Of a DNA stretch of 64,000 nt, positions 57,933 to 64,000 are shown piece by piece. The notes below the pieces were generated by a model, which worked only from the letters and a program-made list of their open reading frames with translations, was not told the DNA's origin and made no database searches. The position numbers and the translations under genes were made by a program. Origin of the DNA: Oscillatoriales cyanobacterium (GTDB lineage: Bacteria; Cyanobacteriota; Cyanobacteriia; Cyanobacteriales; Microcoleaceae); assembly GCA_004293365.1 (NCBI GenBank), contig RDYN01000016.1, positions 41,927 to 105,926 on the forward strand, written 5' to 3'. The number at the start of each line of letters is the position of its first letter. The first letter of the stretch is position 1.

Positions 57933-60077
57933 CTACAATTTGGGCAACAGGTTCGGCTTGATGTTCGATATTTGGGCAACAGGTTCGGCTTGATGTTCGA
58001 TCGACTCTACATTTTCGACAACAGGCAGATTTTCGACAATCGGTTCCGGTTCGCGATACTCGATCGATTCTACGGTTTCGGCAACAGGTTCCGGTTTGGG
58101 TTGAGGAAGCTCGATCGACTCTACGATTTCGACAACAGGTTCCGGTTGAGAAAGCTCGATCGACTCTACATTTTCGACAACAGGCAGATTTTCGACAATC
58201 GGTTCCGGTTCGCGATACTCGATCGACTCTACGGTTTCGACAACTGGTTCGGCTTCTAGTTGAGGATGTTCGATCGACTCTACATTTTCGACAACAGGCA
58301 GATTTTCGACAATCGGTTCCGGTTCATGATGTTCGATCGACTCTACAGTTTCGACAACAGGCAGATTTTCGACAATCGGTTCCGGTTCATGATGTTCGAT
58401 CGACTCTATTGTTTCGACAATCGGTTCCGGTTCACCATACTCGATCGACTCTACGGTTTCGATAACAGGTTCGGCTTTTGCTTGAGAAAGCTCGATCGAC
58501 TCTTGTCTTTCGACAATTTGCAGAAATGCTGCAACTGGTTGCATTTCTGGTTCTATATCATTGATTGTCTCTGATGTTTCTGCAAGTGGTTCTGATTCTG
58601 GTTCAGAATTGTCGATCGACTCTTCGATTTCTGCAAATTCCAGATTTTCGACAATCGGTTCCGGTTCGTGATACTCCATCGACTCCACAGTTTCTACCAC
58701 TGGTTCTGATTCTGATTCAGAATGCTCCATCGACTCCACAGTTTCTACCACTGGTTCTGATTCTGGATCGGCAAGCTCCATCGACTCCACAGTTTCTACC
58801 ACTGGTTCTGATTCTGGCTCAGCAAGCTCCATCGACTCTACTGTTTCTACAACTGGTTCGTGGGATGTTGAATGAGCATCATAGAAAGATTTTACTGTTT
58901 CTACAACTGGTTCGTCGGATGCTGAACAAGCATCGTAGGGCGACTCTTGCCTATTTGAAACTGGCAGATTTTCCACAATCGGTGGCGCTTCCAATTGATG
59001 AGCATCCGCGATCGGCGGTGATTCCGATTGATGAGCATCCGCGATCGAATCTGGAATTTTTGTCGCTGTTTGCAGATTGCGATCGACCTCCGGTTCGCTG
59101 TGAACCAGACTTTCTTCCGGTTTCTTTTGGCCCGCTGTCAGCCGTAAAAACACATCTTCCAAAGTAGCCCGATTGCGGCGCATTTCGCAGAGTCCGAATC
59201 CTGAGGCGATAATAGCTGCGGCGATTTCTCGTCCTGGTTCCACGTCCGATTCGCACGAGGCCAGCAGGCGGTAGCGACTGGCTAAAAATTGCTGGCTGGG
59301 AATCAATTCGATCGATCGAACTCCCGGCACATTTTCCAAAGAAGGCAACAGCAGACTGTTAACCAAATCCGCCTCACCTTCAACTTCGACTTCGTAACCT
59401 TCCCCAGCGGTGAACTCTCCCATCAAACGTTCGGGAGTACCAGCGGCGACGATTTGACCGCGATTGATGATGGTGACGCGGCTGCAAGTCATGCTGACTT
59501 CGGGCAGAATGTGGGTAGAAAGGATAATAGTGTGTTCGCCTGCAAGACTTTTGATTAAGTTGCGGACTTCGATGATTTGTCGCGGGTCGAGGCCGACGGT
59601 TGGTTCGTCCAGGATAATGACGGGGGGATCGTGGACGATCGCCTGTGCAATACCAACTCGTTGCCGAAATCCTTTAGAAAGTTTGCGGATTAAAACTTTG
59701 CGTTTATCAACCAGGCCGCAGCGTTCGATCGCGGAAGTAACTCGTCGCGCGCGATCGCCCGCAGGTACTTGCTTGATCCGCGCCACAAAAAACAGAAACC
59801 CTTCCACAGTCATTTCTGGATACAGCGGCGGGTTTTCCGGCAGATAACCGATGCGCTGTCTCACCGCCATCGAGTTTTCGTGAACATCCAGGCCGGCGAT
59901 GCGGGCTGTACCGCTCGATGCCGGCAAATATCCCGACAAAATCCGCATGGTTGTGGTTTTGCCGGCGCCGTTGGGCCCCAAAAACCCGAGAATTTCTCCT
60001 GCTTCGACCGAAAAAGACACGTCCGCGATCGCTGCCGTCGAACCGTAAGTTTTGCTTAAGTGTTCTACTTCAATCAT
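57933..60077 (-). CDS. GldA-like ABC transporter ATPase with a long acidic repeat tail
   Basis: The N-terminal 310 residues are a normal ABC-2 exporter ATPase: Walker A GPNGAGKTT, SGYLPASSGTARIAGLDV, signature LSKGFRQRVGIAQAI, Walker B ILDEPTVGLDP, H-loop STHILPE, and the C-terminal MRRNRATLEDVFLRLT. The next 400 residues are unusual. They consist of about 20 acidic repeats of the type PVVETVESIEHxEPEPIVEN. ATPases of this family normally end near residue 310. The repeat DNA includes CGATCGA in most units. A frameshifting duplication cuts the tail at 57933. The tail may be a spacer or a protein-binding region; its function is not known. Confidence 0.88.
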   Translation of the reverse strand: MIEVEHLSKTYGSTAAIADVSFSVEAGEILGFLGPNGAGKTTTMRILSGYLPASSGTARIAGLDVHENSMAVRQRIGYLPENPPLYPEMTVEGFLFFVARIKQVPAGDRARRVTSAIERCGLVDKRKVLIRKLSKGFRQRVGIAQAIVHDPPVIILDEPTVGLDPRQIIEVRNLIKSLAGEHTIILSTHILPEVSMTCSRVTIINRGQIVAAGTPERLMGEFTAGEGYEVEVEGEADLVNSLLLPSLENVPGVRSIELIPSQQFLASRYRLLASCESDVEPGREIAAAIIASGFGLCEMRRNRATLEDVFLRLTAGQKKPEESLVHSEPEVDRNLQTATKIPDSIADAHQSESPPIADAHQLEAPPIVENLPVSNRQESPYDACSASDEPVVETVKSFYDAHSTSHEPVVETVESMELAEPESEPVVETVESMELADPESEPVVETVESMEHSESESEPVVETVESMEYHEPEPIVENLEFAEIEESIDNSEPESEPLAETSETINDIEPEMQPVAAFLQIVERQESIELSQAKAEPVIETVESIEYGEPEPIVETIESIEHHEPEPIVENLPVVETVESIEHHEPEPIVENLPVVENVESIEHPQLEAEPVVETVESIEYREPEPIVENLPVVENVESIELSQPEPVVEIVESIELPQPKPEPVAETVESIEYREPEPIVENLPVVENVESIEHQAEPVAQISNIKPNLLPKL

Positions 60078-60487
60078 TTGTCAAAGTCATGTCGATTTTA
60101 GGTTTGAGATTTGAGATTTGAGATTGACTCCGCCAACCACAGGCCGGACGCCTGTTCCACAACCACAGGCTAGTTAGGGCCAATTTTTCACCTCAGCCTG
60201 CAACAAACCAAATCTATCACAACTCACGATCGTACTTGGAAGCGGGATACTTGTTTTAGGTCGATCGTCTGGCTCCGGCTAGGGTTGAGTTTGCTGTTGC
60301 TGGTTGAATAATTCACACAGAAAAACAGGCAGGATGCCTGTTCCACAGATAAAAAAGTGTAAGGATTCAGGTGGTGCGTATTGAGAAGTGCGATCCGGCA
60401 AACAGGGTGAGACTTTAGCATTTTCAGCCTACCGGGTTGGCCCTTTTCACGGCCCAAATCTTTATCCCGAACTCACGTTGAATAAGG
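60078..60487. other. intergenic region with two palindromic repeats
   Basis: About 410 bases upstream of the ABC ATPase and downstream of cobI. GGCCGGACGCCTGTTCCAC is at 60143-60161 and GGCAGGATGCCTGTTCCAC at about 60330-60348. Both belong to the CAGGCAGGATGCCTG family. The gap ends in sequence leading into the cobI stop. No gene seen. Confidence 0.5.
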
Positions 60488-61198
60488 TCAAGATACAGAC
60501 TTTTGCTGGCTGGGTATCATCACCAATGCCCAGTAGGGAACTTCGGCAGGATCGACATCTGCGATCGCCCGAATGCACTGATTCGGCATAGTTGCGCGTT
60601 CTATATATAGTGCGCGATCGAACTGTCCCAACTCAATCAACACGTCTCGGACTTTCGCAAAGTGCCTCCCCAGCTTAATAATCACAGCAGCATCAACAAC
60701 CGCCAGCCGATCGCGCAAAACAGAGGCATCCAACGTCGCAGGCATAATGCTTAACACATCGTTACGGTAAGTCAGTGGCACTCCCAGCGCACTCGCACTC
60801 GCCATCGTCGAAGAAATTCCCGGCACAACTTCGGTAGTAAATTTGCCCGACAAACGGTTGAACAAATACATAAACGTGCCGTAGAGAAAAGGTTCGCCCT
60901 CGCACAAAACCGCCACATCGCGCCCTTCGCTGAGGTGGGCGGCAATTTTCTCTGCTGCAATATCGTAATACGGTTGAGACGATCGCGTCGGGCTAAAAGG
61001 CAGCGGCATCGGAATCTCAATTTGCTCCGGGCGCAAGTAATCTGCGACGATCGCCCGCGCCAGCACCTTACCATTTTCCATCGCCGGATACGCAATCACC
61101 GGCACCGATTGCAAAATCCGATAAGCTTTCAAAGTGATCAATTCCGGATCCCCAGGGCCGATGCCCAATCCATACAATTTACCAGTAGTCTTAGTCAT
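60488..61198 (-). CDS. cobI: precorrin-2 C(20)-methyltransferase
   Basis: CobI (CbiL) transfers a methyl group from S-adenosylmethionine to C-20 of precorrin-2 in cobalamin synthesis. Motifs are KLYGLGIGPGDPELITLKAY, VAVLCEGEPFLYGTFMYLF, VVPGISSTMASASALGVPLT and ALYIERATMPNQ, all in the order of the uroporphyrin methyltransferase fold. The 236-residue size is usual. The start ATG at 61198 overlaps the stop of cobH (61195), so the two are translationally coupled. It is the last gene of the cobG-cobH-cobI group. Confidence 0.93.
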   Translation of the reverse strand: MTKTTGKLYGLGIGPGDPELITLKAYRILQSVPVIAYPAMENGKVLARAIVADYLRPEQIEIPMPLPFSPTRSSQPYYDIAAEKIAAHLSEGRDVAVLCEGEPFLYGTFMYLFNRLSGKFTTEVVPGISSTMASASALGVPLTYRNDVLSIMPATLDASVLRDRLAVVDAAVIIKLGRHFAKVRDVLIELGQFDRALYIERATMPNQCIRAIADVDPAEVPYWALVMIPSQQKSVS

Positions 61199-61824
61199 AG
61201 TTCGTCCTCTTTAGCTAACGCATTCACGGCTGCTGTTGCCATTGCACTGCCACCTCGCCGCCCCTGTAGCGCGATAAATGGCACTCCCCGACTGTTAGCA
61301 GCGAGTTCGGCTTTGGATTCCGCCGCCCCCACAAATCCTACCGGGAAACCCAGAATTAAGGCCGGTTTCGGGGCTCCAGCATCCAGCATTTCCAGCAGCC
61401 GAAATAAAGCAGTCGGGGCATTGCCGATCGCCACAACTGCACCATCTAACTTATCTAGCCACAAATCGAGTGCTGCTGCCGATCGAGTATTGCCGATTTG
61501 TCGCGCCAACTCCGGGACTTCAGGATGCCAGAGGGTGCAAATCACTGGATTGTCTGCGGGTAGGCGTTTGCGGGTGATGCCTTCGGCTATCATCCGGGCA
61601 TCGCAGAGAATTGGCGCGCCTGCTGCGAGGGCTTTTCGCCCGTGGGTGGCTGCAAGGGGGGAAGCTGCTAAGTCTTTAACGATATCGATCATTCCGCAAC
61701 TGTGAATTAGTCGCACTGCAACTGTTTCTAAGTCTGATGGCAGGTTTGATAAGTCTGCTTCGGCGCGGATTGTGGCGAAGGATTTTTTGTATATTTCTGT
61801 TCCGTCTCGGATGTAGTCAATCAT
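61195..61824 (-). CDS. cobH: precorrin-8X methylmutase
   Basis: CobH (CbiC) moves a methyl group from C-11 to C-12 of precorrin-8X, giving hydrogenobyrinate. I chose ATG 61824 (protein [20 protein letters not shown], 209 residues). The frame is open to 61932, but the extra residues (FPIPNSQ repeats) come from heptanucleotide repeats upstream. Family motifs: [17 protein letters not shown] with the catalytic His, [30 protein letters not shown] and [15 protein letters not shown]. It overlaps cobI by four bases. No Shine-Dalgarno is visible because the repeat array ends just upstream. Confidence 0.92.
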   Translation of the reverse strand: MIDYIRDGTEIYKKSFATIRAEADLSNLPSDLETVAVRLIHSCGMIDIVKDLAASPLAATHGRKALAAGAPILCDARMIAEGITRKRLPADNPVICTLWHPEVPELARQIGNTRSAAALDLWLDKLDGAVVAIGNAPTALFRLLEMLDAGAPKPALILGFPVGFVGAAESKAELAANSRGVPFIALQGRRGGSAMATAAVNALAKEDEL

Positions 61825-61829
61825 TAAGA

Positions 61830-61908
61830 TAATTAGGAATTGGGAATTGGGAATTGGGAATTGGGAATTGGGAATTGGGAATTGGGAATCGGGAATTGGG
61901 AATTGGGA
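61830..61908. repeat. GGGAATT heptad array before cobH
   Basis: About ten AATTGGG units lie directly upstream of the cobH start. A minus-strand frame remains open through them, so they could be wrongly annotated as an N-terminal extension. Confidence 0.9.
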
Positions 61909-62064
61909 GACTGTACTTAACTTTATTTGCAACTGCTATGGGAAGTTTGTTTGATTTATGAAATGGCTTTTTTAAATGAACCGCGAAGGCGCGAAGGGCG
62001 CGAAGGAAGAAAGAGAAGGGGAAATGATGACATTTTGTCTGTTTTTATGGGATGTTTTTTGCTT

Positions 62065-63567
62065 TTAATTGTGAGTTACTGGGCTAAGTAATTTCTGCAA
62101 TTTGTCGATCGCCCACCGATCGCAAAATTCACCTAATGACTCGTGAGGTTCTCGCAACTGCTGGTAGACGCGCAGCATTCGCTCGATCGCGCGGGGCATC
62201 TGGGCTGCGCTAACGGCTGGGAAGATTTGCCGTCCAAAGGGCAAGTCTTTTTTACCTGCATAAATGTTGTAAGCTGCGATCGTTTCGCATCCCTGCTGAA
62301 TCTGGGTTCCTACTAGGGTGATGTCAATTGGCTGGTGTTGGGCGCAGGATTTTTCGCAGCCGCTGAAATGTATGTTAATCGATCGGTCGATCGTCAGTTT
62401 TTGCGCTAAATCCCTCACCATTTCTAGGGCGTGAGTTTGAGTATCTGTCGCCGCCGACGCACAGCCGCTGCTACCGGCGCACGCAACTAAGCAGGAATCT
62501 AGATTAGTTGCGGATGAGTGCAATCCTAAATCGGCGATTTGCTGTTTGACCTCAAAAATCTGGGAGCTGGGAATGTCGGAAATCACCAGATTTTGCCACG
62601 GTGTGAGTCTGAGGGTGCCGCTAGCTAGATTTTGGGCTAAATTTGCCAAATTTCTCAGTTGCTTTGATTCTAGCTTGCCTAGGGGCAGTGCAATGCCGAT
62701 GTATGAAAAATCGGACTGTCGCTGGGGATGAATGCCGAGATTGCCGTTGGGCGCGAGGGTGAAAATCGCGTCAGTGACAGGCAGGATGCCTGTTGCACAA
62801 GAGTTGTGGGAGATGTTTGTTTCAGAAAGCTCCCTGGACTCTCGCCGCAATGCAAACGGCAAATTTTTCTCTACTTTTTTTAGATATTTTTCAGTCCCCC
62901 AATCAGCGAGTAGATGACGCAAACGCGGTTTTTTGCGATTAATTCTAGGCGAATTTTTAGTATATTCAAGATACGCGCTAGTTAAGCTTGCTAATACTGC
63001 AATACATTGCGATTGTTCGATAAGAATTCCTGTATCGCTGTTCAAATACAGTCGGAAAAATATTTCAGGATTTGTCGATATCCTTTCTGCTGCTAATAAA
63101 ATATCGTTCCGTAGATTGCGGATAGAAACTAATTCTCCGCCATCAAAACCAATGCTGAATTTAGCGGAAAGTTCTGATAACTCAGGATGGGTTTGAAGGT
63201 AATTATCCCAAGCTGCAACTAACGGGCGAGTATCGAGTAACTGCTGGCGATCGATTCCTGCTGTCGGGCTTGCCATTATATTGCGAATTGGGTCAACTTC
63301 AACGCGGCGAGATGCTAATCCCAATTCTTGCAAATCTTGCCAAATTGACGGGGGAATTTCCGAGTGCAATTCTCGGATTTGCAAATTTGCGCGATTCGTG
63401 ACTTGCAAAAAGCCGGTACTGTAGCGATCGACTAAATTGGCGATCGACCAACACTGCTGTACATTTAACATTCCCCCCGGAATCCGCATCCTCGATAAAA
63501 CGCCGTCTCGGGCTCGGGAACCGTAAAATAAGCCCGGACAAGTCGGTAAATCAGTCAAAGCTAACAA
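62065..63567 (-). CDS. cobG: precorrin-3B synthase
   Basis: CobG is a ferredoxin-dependent monooxygenase with siroheme-type sulfite reductase folds, forming precorrin-3B in the aerobic cobalamin route. It has two N-terminal ferredoxin-like half-domains (SRMRIPGGMLN; YSTGFLQVTNRANLQIREL), and the cluster Cys are in CAGSSGCASAATDTQ and FSGCEKSCAQHQ. The 500-residue length is long for the family. Part is due to a divergent middle region that includes repeat-encoded CATGILPVTD. The start is TTG 63567, with AAGGAG five bases upstream. A cobalamin riboswitch precedes it. Confidence 0.88.
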   Translation of the reverse strand: MLALTDLPTCPGLFYGSRARDGVLSRMRIPGGMLNVQQCWSIANLVDRYSTGFLQVTNRANLQIRELHSEIPPSIWQDLQELGLASRRVEVDPIRNIMASPTAGIDRQQLLDTRPLVAAWDNYLQTHPELSELSAKFSIGFDGGELVSIRNLRNDILLAAERISTNPEIFFRLYLNSDTGILIEQSQCIAVLASLTSAYLEYTKNSPRINRKKPRLRHLLADWGTEKYLKKVEKNLPFALRRESRELSETNISHNSCATGILPVTDAIFTLAPNGNLGIHPQRQSDFSYIGIALPLGKLESKQLRNLANLAQNLASGTLRLTPWQNLVISDIPSSQIFEVKQQIADLGLHSSATNLDSCLVACAGSSGCASAATDTQTHALEMVRDLAQKLTIDRSINIHFSGCEKSCAQHQPIDITLVGTQIQQGCETIAAYNIYAGKKDLPFGRQIFPAVSAAQMPRAIERMLRVYQQLREPHESLGEFCDRWAIDKLQKLLSPVTHN

Positions 63568-63604
63568 ATAATCTCCTTCCCCGTGCGACGCAGGGAACCT
63601 ACAA

Positions 63605-63700
63605 GTAAACGCGCCCTGAAATCGGCATTCTGACTCTCACAGTTGCGGCACAGCGCCGGAATTGCACCGGACTTTCCCGCTTTCAGGTTTCAGAAATGTA
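63605..63700 (-). ncRNA. cobalamin riboswitch upstream of cobG
   Basis: Read on the minus strand, the leader contains GAAACCTGAAAGCGGGAAAG, then GGTGCAATTCCGGCGCTG, GCCGCAACTGTGAGAGTCAG and AATGCC, in the order of the adenosylcobalamin-binding core. It lies about 40-130 bases upstream of the cobG TTG start. It should repress cobG-cobH-cobI when cobalamin is plentiful. A stem near the AAGGAG ribosome site (63573-63578) may control translation. Confidence 0.85.
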
Positions 63701-63824
63701 TCATAGGTCGATCGGCCGCAGCCCTAACTCTCAACTTTCTTAACAAAACCCCTGGCGATCGCACTCTCTATCGTTTCATCAGCTTTCCTAATGACCCCCA
63801 TCAGTTAAGCTGTCGTTACAGGCC

Positions 63825-63854
63825 TTTACAAACCTTAACGATACCGTTAATAAT
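63825..63854 (+). promoter_or_regulatory. psbA promoter
   Basis: The -35 element TTTACA (63825-63830) is followed after 17-18 bases by TAATAAT (63848-63854), five of six matches to TATAAT. The start of transcription would be near 63861, giving a leader of about 40 bases to the psbA ATG. This is the standard sigma-70 type layout of cyanobacterial psbA genes. Confidence 0.7.
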
Positions 63855-63902
63855 AGAGACATCATCCGAACATTGAAAACCAAATACAGCAATCATAAAC
63901 AC

Positions 63903-64000
63903 ATGACAGCCACCTTACAGCAGCGCGAAAGCGCCAACCTGTGGTCGCAGTTTTGCAACTGGGTCACCAGCACCGACAACCGCATTTATGTAGGTTGGTT
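63903..64000 (+). CDS. psbA: photosystem II D1 protein, 5' end only
   Basis: The first 32 codons of psbA read [20 protein letters not shown] followed by [12 protein letters not shown], the conserved cytoplasmic N-terminus of D1, the PSII reaction-centre subunit that binds the primary electron carriers and Mn cluster. The rest of the gene lies outside the window. No strong Shine-Dalgarno is present, as often for psbA. A good sigma-70 promoter lies just upstream. The gene is divergent from the cobG operon. Which D1 isoform it encodes cannot be decided from this part. Confidence 0.95.
   Translation, partial: MTATLQQRESANLWSQFCNWVTSTDNRIYVGW

Noticed and set aside
57679..59167. Plus-strand open frames rich in DRLYGFDNRF-type repeats
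   Set aside because: They are antisense to the acidic tail repeats of the ABC ATPase and have no start signals.
61825..61932. N-terminal extension of CobH with FPIPNSQ repeats
   Set aside because: It is translated repeat array; the family N-terminus begins at MIDYIRDG.

Overview
The window comes from a cyanobacterium, most likely a filamentous non-heterocystous one of the Oscillatoria/Microcoleus type (inference). It carries psbZ, the start of psbA, the 8-vinyl reductase bciB, a DevBCA-type exporter, two DesC acyl-lipid desaturases and mycosporine genes. HIP1-like GCGATCGC sites are frequent. Heptanucleotide tandem repeats and hairpin-forming dispersed repeats fill many gaps.

Layout. 1-8.5 kb: housekeeping and signalling genes, mostly on the minus strand (anmK, a PP2C phosphatase, an ABC1/UbiB-like kinase, a membrane Ser/Thr kinase, a DUF2127 protein). 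8.8-11.8 kb: a DHH-CBS-tRNA nucleotidyltransferase fusion with repeat DNA inserted in frame. 12-13.7 kb: a decayed TnpB remnant, then psbZ and ribH. 14.2-19.7 kb: a mycosporine-like amino acid cluster (mysA, mysB, mysC, mysD) in which mysB is destroyed by a TnpB-type insertion sequence. 19.8-29 kb: a broken Uma2 gene, rimO, a DEAD-box helicase, bciB, a lone xisI, two GNAT acetyltransferases and a DUF2237 protein. 29.2-34.8 kb: TetR regulator, DevB-like adaptor, Vat-like acyltransferase, DUF2834 protein, DevC and DevA, all on the plus strand, with a candidate TetR operator in front. 35-42.7 kb: a PD-(D/E)XK-type protein, then a tight four-gene cassette of vWA membrane protein, large tubulin-like GTPase, ZorA/MotA-like channel and ZorB/MotB-like OmpA protein. 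42.8-46.2 kb: a methionine gamma-lyase-family protein and two desC genes. 46.7-52.4 kb: a polyamine ABC transporter (potA, two potD, potB, potC). 52.6-60.1 kb: a GldA/F/G-like ABC system with very repetitive tails and an Rpn-type gene inside it. 60.5-63.7 kb: cobG, cobH and cobI behind a cobalamin riboswitch. 63.8-64 kb: the psbA promoter and the first codons of psbA.

The most interesting unit is the 35.7-42.7 kb cassette. It pairs a ZorAB-like proton-channel motor, known from Zorya anti-phage defence, with a tubulin-like GTPase and a vWA protein in place of ZorC, ZorD or ZorE. I know of no named system with this composition, and a defence role is inference. Second is the mysB disruption, which predicts loss of mycosporine synthesis unless another methyltransferase substitutes. 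Third is the way short repeats enter genes: an in-frame insertion in the tRNA nucleotidyltransferase fusion, another in cobG, and stop codons of rimO and devB that lie inside repeat DNA.

No tRNA, rRNA or CRISPR array was recognised. All family assignments rest on reading motifs and were not checked by database search.
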